Assembly: GCF_017591425.1 (NCBI RefSeq)
Contig: NW_024466004.1
Coordinates: 35,590,501-35,654,500, forward strand
DNA length: 64,000 nucleotides
Direction: 5' to 3'
From: Ochotona curzoniae
Taxonomy: Eukaryota > Chordata > Mammalia > Lagomorpha > Ochotonidae
Part shown: piece after piece, positions 31,961-42,839 of the stretch
Numbering within the stretch: the stretch's first letter is position 1
Layout of the letters: every line of letters starts with the position of its first letter
Translations under genes and position numbers: made by a program
Notes under the pieces: model-generated
Databases searched by the model: none
Seen by the model: only the letters and a program-made list of their open reading frames with translations
Told to the model about the DNA's origin: nothing

Positions 31961-34535
31961 ATAGTGGAAGAAATACTTCTTTCACTATGTGTACTAAAAA
32001 ATTGGATTTTTTTTTTTTTTGCTTTAAACATACCAGTTTGAAATCTCTCTAATAGCCACTAAACAAGAAATTATCATTTCATAAAATTAATTTCTGACTA
32101 TATTTATAACTCATATATTTGCATTACAAGGTCAATTTTATCCTAATATGATCATTGGTATGATTTTAGTGCTGTTACTCCCAATGACCTAAATTCTGAG
32201 TCCACTATAAAAATGTCATATATTACTACGGGAAATATAGAATTCTTATGTTGTAAACTATTGCACAAGATTTTACTTAACAAGCTGTCTACCTCTGATA
32301 CCCATAGTACAAATAGATTCTCACAGACTGAATAAAAAAAAAAAGTTTAATCCCTCCTGTTAGAAATTCAGGGTAGAGACAAAAAGAAAGAGAAGAAAAG
32401 TTTGTTTTGTTCTATTCATTTCTCAAGAGAAACATAAGCTGCATTTGCTCATATTTGGGAGAGAGTTTAAAAGCATGAAAGTTGATAAGTGCTAAGTAAT
32501 CATATAAAAGATGGGAAACTAATCAGATCTAACAGCTTAATCACAGAACAAAATTTTTCTTTTTTCTCAGCAAAATTAGAAAAACGTCACCCCATGTTGA
32601 CTCCTAAGGTCCATAGATTCAACCCTCTTTTGTCAGTCCCACAATAGTTCAAATTTCTCCGATTTGAAGGTTTTTGGACCTTTCCATATTGCTTATATTG
32701 CCTCACCACACAAATTCTTGTACACTTCTCCCTCCAGTCTAAATCTGTAATGGGTTTGTCCAAACTGATACCTCCTGTTTCAAGTAAAATTTAGTGTCAC
32801 GTATGAAGAACCTAATGCAAAGAATATGTACACTATGTTTTCATTTTAAAGTTTTACTTCCCAAAAGGCTACTTGAAGTTCTCACCACATAAACTAGATT
32901 AACCTGAAGTCTTTATTGAACTGTTTATCTATATTCTCTGGGCTGTTATTTCATATAAAAGATTCTTGATGAAATAAAACAAGATCTCTTGAACCCTGCC
33001 CTTTAATTCGTATAAGCTCCTTGCAGACTAATAAGGTGACTTTGTTGCGGATAGCAGGAAGGCCCTAGCAAACGATGCTAAAATTAAACATTCGCTCCCT
33101 GTGCTTTAGGAAACTTTAAGCTAAGCATTGCCTGCCAACCCCCTGAGAAGATCAAGAGAGTGACTTCTGGGCATATAAGGCAGAACCACCCACTGGAAAG
33201 TCCAGTTAATGAAAATCCACAGTGGACAATAGGTCTGCTACATAAGCACTTTTCTCCCAGAAGAAGTGATTCCCTTTATCTGGACATTTTAACTCTAGGA
33301 AATGGTCCAGTGAACAATCAGATTTGCAAAAACCAACACTCCACAAATTCTAAACTGATTGCAGGGGGAGGGGAGTGAATAATATTAGATTATTATTTGT
33401 TCTTGCCTTTGGGAATCACCAGAATCCTGATATAAATCACAGGTGCTCGACGGTAATCTTGAAAACATAACACTATTCTCAAGAAATGCAACGCAAATAG
33501 GAAAACATCTGGATTGGCTTATGTGGGAAAAACATTTTGTGTTTTACAGACTAGCACATTTATCTATGTCTTCTGGTTTGCTTCATTAAATTTAATGCTC
33601 ACCTACCACACATTATTTTTAAGAGGAAAAACCTCTTCCAAATAAATCTGTGCATAGAGTGGGGGTATATTGCATCTACTTTGCAACGCTGTATTAGGTT
33701 AAAATTTTCTTTCAACAGCAAGTTATTTATCTTACTAACAATCTATCATAATAAATATCTCCTATGGTGCAATATTATTAAATATTTTTTTAAAGTTGAA
33801 AGTCTCCATTTCCTTTAGGCAGAACTAATAGCCTTTTGTTCACACATACTCCATGCAGCTTCTCACATCTTTTATTAGATACTGCTGTTAATGAATCTTT
33901 TATTCCTATGGTATGCTCCTGTGGGTGAAGAATGAATCTTATTCATGTCTAAATAAGTCACAATGACTTTTACAGAGTCTCCTAACTCTTAGATGTACAA
34001 ATAATAACATCTTGTAGTCAGGTCTCTCATCCTCTTCTGCCTAATCCCCAAGGTAGGGCAGAGGGAGTGATGTGGAAGTACTTAAGATGATTCCTGCTGT
34101 GCTCCTCTCACTCCCAAGTCCTGGTTTTCACTTTTCCCCTCAATTCTATTGCGATTCCTCGACTCACAATACAATTACTTTCTGAATGTGGTAGTCTCTG
34201 TACATGTTGGTAGTTTAGAACTAAGACAGCTCAATGCAAGAACAGACAACTTACAAAGCTCAACCCACTAGGTAGCCCTGAGGTCTCTGGTGGTAAAGCA
34301 CTTGTTCACTGTATACTTCATTGCCCTCTTTTATTTCTATCTCATGGTCCCCTCACCTTTCTTCTCCCCTCTAGTTTTAATCTGTTTGCTCTGTTCTTCC
34401 CTCACTCCATTGGCTCCATTTCCTGGCTTGTGCTCAGGACAGATCATGAGCTCAAAACATTGCTGGGTAGGGCTAAAAAACATTCAGAAAGAAAAATAAT
34501 CAAGATGACAGCAAAGGGTGCAGACATGTTTGAGA
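31961..34535. other. Longest repeat-poor stretch, no gene recognised
   Basis: About 2.5 kb in which I recognise no transposon, RNA gene or exon. The part at 32580-33370 has mixed composition and a 72-codon frame at 33160-33378 without homology. It is the best place in the window to look for conserved non-coding sequence. Confidence 0.5.
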
Positions 34536-34592
34536 TGATGGAGAATCCTTAGACAGGGTAAAGAACAAAGAGCAGACTACAAAAAAAGATAG

Positions 34593-34979
34593 GTGTCAGG
34601 CAGTCAACAAGGAGGTACCTGGAGACTCTCTGAACACAGGGAAGAGGCAATGATGGCAGAGCAGTGTTACAGGGAACAGAAAGCCCACCAGCCACTGGTG
34701 TGCTGTGATCCAAACCCAAGTGAAAACCAGGGACCCAGCGGAAGCCACAGATCAGCCCTTGCAGCAGCCACACCTATAGGTAATACATCTTTGAAATCTG
34801 CACTAAGGAGAAAAATACACCAAACAGGATTACAAAGTCAAAAGTTAAGAAGAGACAGAGGCACAATTGATGCTACTGATGACTCCCTAGTAAAGGAACA
34901 AAAGTCTCTGACATCCGCAGAGTTAACTGAGGAAGACATTGAAAAATGGGGAACACACAATTCAGAAAGCTTATTATAA
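34593..34979 (+). pseudogene. L1 ORF1-like N-terminal frame
   Basis: 128 codons. The second half (QKLRRDRG..., SAELTEEDIEKWGTH) is charged and coiled-coil-like, as expected of an L1 ORF1 N-terminus. The first half probably reads 5' UTR. It stops at 34979; the sequence continues with [20 protein letters not shown] in a shifted frame. The assignment rests on position and character, not on a motif. Confidence 0.45.
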
Positions 34980-35048
34980 AGCTTCTGACCAACAATGAGA
35001 AGCACATAATACAAGAGTTCAAAGAATTTAAAGAATTTATTACAGGAA

Positions 35049-35729
35049 ATGAATCAAATGAAAGCTGATATTTCAGAAGTTAAGAATACTGGCAGGATCA
35101 ACATCATCAAAATGTCCATATTACCAAAAGTAATATACAGGTTCAACGCAATCCCAATCAAAATCTCAGCAACATTCTTCTCAGAAATAGAAAAGATGAT
35201 GCAAAAGTCCATCTGGAAACAAAAGAGACCACGAGTAGCCAAAGCTATCCTGAAAAATAAAAATCAAACTGGAGGAATCACAATTCCAGACCTCAAGACA
35301 TACTACAGAGCAGTAATCATCAAAACAGTCTGGTACTGGTACAGAAACAGAGAAGAAGATCAATGGAACAGAATAGAAACACCAGAAAAGAGCCCACACA
35401 TGTATAGTCAACTAATCTTTGACAAGAAAACTGAAAACAATCCAGGTAAAAAACCTGGTCTATTCAACAAATGCTGTTGGGACAACTGCAGAATTAAGAA
35501 GCAAGACCCACACCTGTCACAGTATATAAAAATCAGCTCTAAATGGATCAAGGACCTAAATTTTCACCCAGAAACCATCAAACTATTAAAGGAAAACATA
35601 GGAAGCACTCACCAAGAAATAGGAATGGGGAAAGACTTCTTGGAAAAGATGCCAAAAGCAAAGGCAGTCAATGCCATAATGAACAAATGGGACTACATCA
35701 AACTAAAAAGCTTCTGTACAGCAAAATAA
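35049..35729 (+). pseudogene. Fused ORF1-ORF2 frame of L1 (226 codons)
   Basis: Starts with about 14 residues of ORF1-like coiled coil ([14 protein letters not shown]). From residue 15 on it is L1 ORF2 sequence C-terminal to the reverse-transcriptase catalytic motifs: [42 protein letters not shown], then [16 protein letters not shown] and [13 protein letters not shown] before a premature stop. No endonuclease or catalytic aspartates are present, so no activity is expected. Possession of an in-frame join is unusual and may be chance. Confidence 0.8.
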
Positions 35730-36151
35730 ACAATTAACAAAATGAAGAAGCAACCAACAGAATGGGAGAACACTTTTGCACACTACACAAGTGATAAGGG
35801 ACTAACATCCAGGATTTGCAAAGAGCTTCAGAAACCCAGGGACAGAAAAAAAAAAAAAAACCTGTAACAAAATGGGCAAAGGAAATGGACATTGACAATA
35901 TTCAAAAGAACAGATCCAAATAGCTAACAGACATATGAAAAGATGCCCAGACTCCCTAGCCATCAGAGAGATACAAATGAAAACCCTGTTGAGGTACCAC
36001 TTAACTCCAGTCAGACTGACCTACATTCAGAACTCAACTAACAATACCTGCTGGTGTAGATGAGGGGAGAAAGGCACCCTCCTTCACTGCTGATAGAAGT
36101 GCAGGCTAGTACAACCACTGTGGAAATCAGTATGGAGAGTGCTTAGAGAAA

Positions 36152-36481
36152 TTGCAAATAAACCTGCAATTCAATCCAGCTATCCCACTCCAAGGAATAT
36201 ACCCAAAAGAAATTAAAAATACATGTGACAAAAGGATCTGTAATCCTATATTTGCAGCAGCACAATCTATAATAGCAAAGACTTGGAAACAACCCAGATA
36301 CACATCCAATGAGGAGTGGCTAAAGGAACTTTGGTACATCTACTCCATGGAATATTATTCGGCCATCAAAAAGAATGAAATTATACCATTTGCAACTAGA
36401 TGGTCCCAATCAGAGACCATTATGCTCAGTGAAATAAGTCAATCACAAAAAGAGAAATACCATTTATTTTCTCTAATATAA
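36152..36481 (+). pseudogene. L1 ORF2 C-terminal frame
   Basis: 109 codons of the ORF2 tail: FNPAIPLQGIYPKE, AKTWKQPRYTS, IYSMEYYSAIKKNE and the final SQKEKYHLFSLI. It ends at the natural ORF2 stop. It is separated from the upstream frame by frameshifts between 35730 and 36150. Confidence 0.85.
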
Positions 36482-36812
36482 GAAATCCATCATGCAAATT
36501 GGAATGGATAGTGTGCAGTAATGAAGACTACCTTTTTCAGGAGTGAAGACACAATGCAACTTGCATCTCTGTTTCCAAACAAAAGATGGACCTCCAATGA
36601 AAGTGTTGAATATATCTAGACAATGGGTGACGGACTGTCTGAGATTGTCGGTACCAGTGTTGTCGGGGCACACTTAAATAGCAGACTGATGGAATTGCAA
36701 CTCCTTTTGAAGAGTGTGACATTATGGGAAAAATTGCAGGGCAGAAAATGGGGAGAAGGGAAACCCAGACTATGGAATTGTATGATAAATTTCAAAAATA
36801 AAAAATTGAAAT

Positions 36813-37454
36813 TAAAACTTTCAGCAAACTGTTACCATTCTTATCTCTCTTGTCCATGACAAAAATGACTAGCAGATTTTTAAGACATTAGCCTTCAATC
36901 TGAAACTGGGCTGGAGATGTCCACTTTTGGCAATATGTTGGAGGACAGCAATGGAGAAGCGAGAATCCACTGTAATCTTGTCAGAAAGCTATGAGAGCTC
37001 AGGGCAAACACACTGAAGCAGTTGGAATAGAAAAGCATGAGCCCAGGAACTCCTTAATCCTCAAGCCTTCATAACAGATTAAAGAAAGTTGTATTTTTTT
37101 CCTAGCATATGCCATTTAATTATTAATCACCTGCTAGAAAAACACATTATTTAATGATTGACTTCCCTTGCATGCTAGCACATAAACCACTTCCTATTCA
37201 AACTCTCCTTCCTTTTATGCCTACATGACCCTCACTCTTTAAAAGCCTTTTGCTATTAATCATCAGTGAATGATTATTGGCTCTATGCACCAAACCCTTG
37301 TTGCGGGACAGCAAGCAGCAACATTTAGAAAATGTTTATCCTCTTGGCAGTAGAAAGTATTAATGTAAGTTTCAGTATCAAATTGACAAAAAATTCCATC
37401 ACCCTGCTTCCAAAGACCTTTACTGTGGCATTACAAGAGACTCCTCTGTCTGCT
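36813..37454. other. Unique sequence
   Basis: About 640 bases, no repeat or gene recognised. Confidence 0.4.
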
Positions 37455-37710
37455 TCAGCCAGCATCCCATGTGAGTACTGGTTTGTGTCCTGGCTACTCC
37501 ACTTTCAATTCAGCTGCCTGATTATGATCTGGGAAGGTAACAGAGGATGACCCAAGTCCTTGGGCCCCTGCACCTACTTGGGATACCACAAAGAAGCTCC
37601 TGTTTCCTGGCTTTGGGTCAGCACAGTTCTCTAGCTCGAAGGCCACTTTTTCTGGTTCTTCTCTCTGCAAAAATTTGGCTTTCAAATAAAAATGAACAAA
37701 TCTTTTTAAA
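37455..37710 (+). mobile_element. Old CSINE, 5'-truncated
   Basis: Plus strand from CAGCATCCCATGTGAGTACTGG onward: body AGGATGACCCAAGTCCTTGGGCCCCTGCACC and tail TTTCAAATAAAAATGAACAAATC. The tRNA-like head is missing. Confidence 0.8.
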
Positions 37711-37716
37711 AACCCC

Positions 37717-37720
37717 ACCT

Positions 37721-37763
<43 letters not shown>

Positions 37764-37773
37764 CCCCCCCCCC
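37717..37773. repeat. (CT)n-(C)n polypyrimidine tract
   Basis: About 20 CT dinucleotides followed by 13 C. All-pyrimidine with mirror symmetry. It lies just after the CSINE tail. Confidence 0.95.
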
Positions 37774-39002
37774 ACTCCGATTGGCTTAGCAGTGTCTCTT
37801 CCACAGCATTGTTTAAAGTCATCAAGGGTTCATCCTGGCTGAACAACAAGAGTGTTATAATGCATTAGCCATGTATTTATTGCTAAGCAATCAATAACAG
37901 GATGGCAACATGCACCCTATGCATTTGTCCCATTTTCCTTTTTTCTCACCCAGCAAATTTGCAATAATAGCATCCTCAATGTAATCATCAGAGTCTGAAA
38001 AGTTTATTCAGCTTATTTTATAACTCATGAAACTTGAGTCTGAGTTAACTAAATGGAATTGACTGCGAACTCTACACTATGCTAGGCACTGTATATAAAA
38101 AGGTAACTAAATACAATCATTAATCTCAGGCAAGAAATAAAATCTTGTGTCTGATAAACAAAACAAACCATTTCGTCTTCAGCAACACAAATCACTAGGC
38201 AATATTGTCCATGCCCTTACCATTTAAGAGGAGAGTTCATATTTTAAACAGAAACATTCTTTCAACTAAACTAGAATATTTTAATCTTGGATTTTTCAAA
38301 AGCCAAAATCAATCACAAGTGTTCCCAGAGGTCTCTCAAAATTTTTGTATTGCATTTGAAAGGAAGCTAGAATCCATGATGGAAATTCAAATAATTGACT
38401 AATGGGTGTTGCCAGTCCTAAAAAGTTGAGAATCTCTAAATTACATGTGTGTATCATATACCATTGACATCAGTTGAAATAAGGACAAGCACAGAGAACA
38501 TAAGAGAATAAAGCAATATAATTATACGCAGGTGTGAGAACGCACCATGTAGGGACTAGCTTTCCATAATGATTGTTCAGGATGAGTTATGACAAAAACA
38601 GAACTAGTGACACTGACAATCCATGACGTCATGGCTGTGCTAAAATGCTCTGCTCTCTGTAGAAGGAGGCAACTTGAGACCGGAGGCAGTAGCAGGGCAA
38701 AGGCAACAGCTCACAACAAAACTCACATAATTTAGCCATCTGAGTGGAATCACCCTCTGCCATCGGAGTCTCGTTCATTCTTCTGGCAAACACTGGTGCT
38801 TTCAAATCCAGAACCTTCCCGAACCTTCCCAAAGCTTAGCTTGCTGCTGCCATTTTAGATCTCAAAATTTCATTTACTTCTAGCATCTATCAAATCAGCA
38901 AAATTTTTGTTCTTGATTCTTTACTGGTTGTGTTAAATTTGTATTTAGGCAGAAATGTCTCCCCACTTTTTTTTTTCTGAGTGTTCTATCCAATTGGTTT
39001 TT
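37774..39002. other. Unique sequence with a CRE-like palindrome
   Basis: About 1.2 kb with no gene recognised. TGACGTCA, the full CRE palindrome, is at 38624-38631. A moderately GC-rich block (38620-38860) holds a 67-codon minus-strand frame without known homology. Confidence 0.45.
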
Positions 39003-39004
39003 TT

Positions 39005-39745
39005 TACTTCTTTTTTTGTTACTATTATTATCATTTTATGATACAGTTCCATAGGCCCTGGAATTTCCCTTACCCCCTCGCCTAAATCTCCTTCCCCCAC
39101 GGAGTTCTCCTATATTATTACTATAGTATAGTTCTTCATAAATAGTCATATGTCCATATTGCGGGCATGGGCAATGGCAGAGAGTTCAGCATCCTATTGT
39201 CAAGATATATTGAACAGGGCCCGGCGCGATAATGTAGTGGTTAAAGTCCTCGCCTTGCACTCACCAGGATCCCATATGGGCGCCGGTTCTAATCCAAGCG
39301 GTCCTGCTTCCCATCCAACTCCCCGCTTGTGGCCTGGGAAATCAGTCGAGGACAGCCCAGGATGGAAGATCTTCCTCTCTGTCTCTCCTCCACTGTATAT
39401 CCACCTTTCCAATAAAAATAAACAAATACTTATTTCAAAAAGATATATTGAACAGTTTCATTGGAAGTCCATCTTTGATCTGGAATTAGAGATACATGCT
39501 TCATTGTATCCTCACAGCTTTATATGAGAGTCTCTATTACATAGTTATTATATATCCCCTTAAATGAAAAGCCACAATACAAAATCAGCAACAGGAAGAA
39601 AATAGAAATGTATAATGCTATGAAGTTAAATAACATGTTACTAGATATGACAGTCTTCATTACACATTTACTGTACAACCCCTTGAATGAAAAGCCATCA
39701 AACAAAGTCAACAACAGGAAGAAAAAAGAAATTACCCACCACAAA
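39005..39745 (-). mobile_element. L1 3' region, with inverted ORF2 stub
   Basis: Minus strand. Terminus near 39040 (reverse of TATGGAACTGTATCATAAAA), then the 3' region. At about 39610-39645 it has ATGAAGTTAAATAACATGTTACTAG, the edge of the inverted ORF2 segment. A second copy of the AAATGAAAAGCCA block follows at about 39685, a tandem duplication like that in the 2.9-kb copy. A CSINE interrupts at 39217-39439. Confidence 0.78.
39217..39439 (+). mobile_element. CSINE deletion form (223 bp)
   Basis: Perfect 15-bp duplication AAGATATATTGAACA at 39202-39216 and 39440-39454. It starts with the intact head GGGCCCGGCGCGATAATGTA and reaches GAGGACAGCCCA. It then jumps straight to GATGGAAGATCTTCCTC, missing about 100 bases of the body. 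The very conserved remainder suggests a recent insertion. Confidence 0.93.
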
Positions 39746-39934
39746 ATCTACCTATGAAACTTAGGGATGCGCATTCCTGGGCTACACCCAAAACTCTTAA
39801 GAGCAATGAATGTGCATTGTGATAACTTTACTGCATGGTTCCTAAAAGGTCCAACATGTGAAGAGCAGTACCATTTTTAGTTCATTGCTCCCTAGGAGTT
39901 TTACCAGCTAGTCCTTAAAGGTATTTAAAGTATG

Positions 39935-40262
39935 TCAGTCAAATAATGCATTTGACAGAGTGGCTAAGTTCCTGCTTGGGACACCCATGTTCTGTATCAG
40001 AGTACCTGGGTTCGAGTCCTGACTGTATTCCCCGCCCCCCGACACACACACACTTCCAGTTAATGCACACTCCAGAAGCAGCAGATGATGAGTAAGACAG
40101 ATATGTCCTCCTTCTCCCACATGAGAAACCCTATATGGAGTCCCAGTCACCTGGTAACATTCCTGTTTGGTGCAGACATTTAAGTAGTAAACCAACAAAT
40201 GAAAAATCTCTCTCCACTAGGCCCTCTACCTTTCAAGCAAAATGAAAACAAACTTAGAAAAT
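39935..40262 (+). mobile_element. Old CSINE of a different subfamily
   Basis: tRNA-like head with a good B box (GGGTTCGAGTCCTG near 40008). It then has CAGTTAATGCACACTCCAGAAGCAGCAGATGATG, the signature of the older subfamily with CTGCTAATGCACACCCTGG, and a tail side CTCTCTCC...TTTCAAGCAAAATG. Confidence 0.7.
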
Positions 40263-40264
40263 AA

Positions 40265-41883
40265 ATCAGTGAAGCCAAACACATATACGCAGTAACATTA
40301 AGGCAATTTAAAGTTAGGAGCTGGAAATTTCCCGGAGGTTGGCGTGATGACCCCACCCTCACCCTCATGGACCCAGAAAATTCCTTTTTCCTGAGAGTAA
40401 AAGTACACAGGAGTCGTGGAGGCTGCTCATATATATGCTCAAAGTTTTTTCAGACTTGGTAGATATTCACATCTCCTAGGACTCCTCCCAGTCAAGTTCA
40501 ACCCTTGGTATGACTGCAGACTCCTCTTCAGCTCCTTCCCAGGACCTCTGCTCACCTGCCTTGCCATTTAAAATGACATTGCTGACTCTGAAAGGGCAGC
40601 TCCAAAGTAAGTCACAAAAAGATTTTTTGGCAGCATCTCTGGCTGACACTGCTGTTCAAACACTGAGTATCCATCATTTCTTCAGTCCCCGTTGATCAAT
40701 GGCAGACACAACAAAATCTAGCCAGGCCAAATTTAAAGTTCAAGCACAGCTTCTGAGGGAGAGCAAAGCCATCCACTGGCTCCCTAGTTCCTTTTGAAGA
40801 CAGAAAAGCTCAGAGATAAATACAGAAAATCATTCTCTTACTATTTTCACATATCTAACCTTTAACTTTGTTTGACTTCAATAATTGCCCAAGTTGAGAC
40901 TGCTTTTAAATCAGGCTCAGGTTGCATACTAAGTTTCTCACTTAATTTTATTCAGTATAGATTTCCTTTTCCAACACCTCAAAGAGCCATCATTATGAGT
41001 CAGACACACTCAGTTTACATCATACATTTTAACACTCATCCAGAAAGCGCCCATGCTAATGCTGGTGTAGAATGAAAATATCCAAAGTGATGAATTTCCA
41101 AAGTATTTGCAAGCCTCCTGATACTTGTTTTTATGCTTCCAATCAAGTGAAATACAAATACACTTCTACCCAGAACATGCCTTGGTACAGAGATTTGCTA
41201 TAAATTAGACGCATACCTGCATGAAAGATCTAGAGCATCTGAAAGAATGGAAAGTTAGAAATCAGAATGACCAGGCCTTGCCCATTCTACAATCCTCAAT
41301 TTGCACTTAAAAATTAGATTCTGTAAGGGTTTCTTCCAAGTCCTGAAATTGGAATTTACCACGTACCAGAAGGGGTTGCTGCCCTGCCTTTGTCCTTCAG
41401 CATTCAGGAAGTGCATACATATAGCTTCCAAAAGGCAAGATTTGGCCTCAGAAACATCCTCGTTGCGTGCATGGGCTGAGGGCTAGCAACTTCAGAGCGA
41501 CTCTCAGCCGATTCTAAAAGAACGTAAAACTGTTAACCAACTTCTCAATGTGTCATTTGCGGACCACGTGTTGGCCTTCCTGCCCCATTTGCCCTTCCTC
41601 CACCAAACCACTGAGTACTTCTCCCGTGGGAGTGAAATCCTGTCTTCCAGTTCTCAGGGCTTCCTTCCAGGGATCCCACTCTAACATTTACAGTCATACC
41701 ACTACGGCACACAGGGAATACCAAGCAGTTTGGTTTTTGCTGTTTTTAACAACACATTAAATCTTGTCGTGGGAACTGAGAAGTAAACAGTGCCATTTCC
41801 AGCAATGTCAGTTGTTCATCCAGTTCTTACCAACAGTCAAGTTTTCAAAATCTTTGCCACAATTCATTAAAAACATTGAGCAT
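40265..41883. other. Unique sequence
   Basis: About 1.6 kb. A weak MIR-like antisense fragment may lie at about 40990-41050 (ATTATGAGTCAGACACACTC). No gene recognised. Confidence 0.4.
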
Positions 41884-41885
41884 TG

Positions 41886-42205
41886 GGCCCGGCACACTAG
41901 CCTAGCAGCTGAGGTCCTCATCTCACACGCACCAGGATCCCATATGGGCGCCGGTTCTTATCCTGGCTGCCCTGCTTCCCATCAACTTCCCTGCTTGTGG
42001 CCTGGGAAGGTGGTCGAGGATGGCCCAGGGCCATAGGACCCTGTACCCACGTGAAAGACCTGGAAGACACTCCGGGCTCCTGGCTTCAGGTGGACTCAGC
42101 ACCGGCCATTGTGGCAGCTTGGGGAGCGAGTCAGCAGCTGGAGGATCTTCCTCTCTGTCTCTCCTCCTCTCTGTATATCTAACTTTGTAATAAAAATAAA
42201 TCTTT
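41886..42205 (+). mobile_element. Young CSINE
   Basis: Plus strand, head GGGCCCGGCACACTAGCC, body GGATCCCATATGGGCGCCGG, tail TAATAAAAATAAATCTTTAG. Target duplication not clear. Confidence 0.9.
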
Positions 42206-42394
42206 AGAAAAGTTGAGTTTCAATCAGGCTCAAAATTAATCTAACAAGCAATTTCGAGGTGAAACTAAAAGCAGCAGTTAAATTTTTTCAAAAGCCAGAA
42301 GTCTCATTCGGCTCTTATGGCATCGTTTCCCTGTGAAACAAAGCATGACGGCCTCTGAACAATTCATGTTCGGCCATCTTAAAACTTGTCCCCC
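42206..42394. other. Unique spacer
   Basis: About 190 bases between two CSINEs, no feature seen. Confidence 0.4.
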
Positions 42395-42667
42395 TGTGTG
42401 CCAATTCTAATCCTGGTGGTCCCACTTCCCATCCAGCTTGTGGCCTGGGAAATCAGTTAAGGACAGCCCAAAGCCTTGCGATCCTGCACTCATGTGGGAG
42501 ACTGGAGGAAGTTTCTGTCTCCTGGCTTCGGTTCGATGCAGCACCAGCTATTGCAGTCAGTGCTAGCTGTTGGTCACTTGGGGAGTAAAGCATCGGATGG
42601 AAGCTCTTTCTCTCTTGTCTTTTCTCCTGTCTGTATATCTGACTTTGCAATAAAAGCAAATAAGTCT
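42395..42667 (+). mobile_element. CSINE, 5'-truncated
   Basis: Begins at CCAATTCTAATCCTGG, so the A box and the first ~70 bases are missing. An 18-base local duplication around 42550-42572 (AGTCAGTGCTAGCTGTTGGTCA) adds to the GCAG/TTG block. Its tail runs into a large GAAA array. Confidence 0.85.
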
Positions 42668-42732
42668 AGAAGAAAGAAAGAAGGAAAGAAGGAAAGAAAG
42701 AAAGAAAGAAAGAAAGAAAGAAAAAGAAAGAA

Positions 42733-42804
<72 letters not shown>

Positions 42805-42806
42805 AA
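42668..42806 (+). repeat. (GAAA)n microsatellite grown from a SINE tail
   Basis: About 139 bases of GAAA/AAAG tetranucleotides with few interruptions, starting exactly at the CSINE tail. A 170-codon plus-strand frame and an 80-codon minus-strand FFLS frame across it are low-complexity artefacts. A short ATATGGGATGCCAGAGGCAG after it may be the edge of another SINE. Confidence 0.95.
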
Positions 42807-42839
42807 CAGTGTTCATATGGGATGCCAGAGGCAGCTATT

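Larger units (their letters stand above)
34540..36812 (+). mobile_element. Internally deleted L1 with ORF1-ORF2 junction
   Basis: Sense L1. A 5' part with a GCAATGATGGCAGAGCAG motif (34648) leads into a lysine/glutamate-rich ORF1-like stretch. The ORF1-like sequence is joined at about 35088-35091 to the C-terminal third of ORF2. The ORF2 domain ends at the stop at 36479-36481. The 3' UTR follows at once, without the inverted ORF2 segment, to an A-rich end at about 36812. ORF2 carries a 17-base A run at 35847-35863, one in-frame stop (35727-35729) and several frameshifts. It is the least decayed L1 here but is dead: it lacks endonuclease and most reverse transcriptase. Confidence 0.85.

Noticed and set aside
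39935..40015. Possible tRNA gene (good B box GGGTTCGAGTCC)
   Set aside because: No cloverleaf closes over 73 bases. The downstream CSINE body and tail show it is a SINE head.
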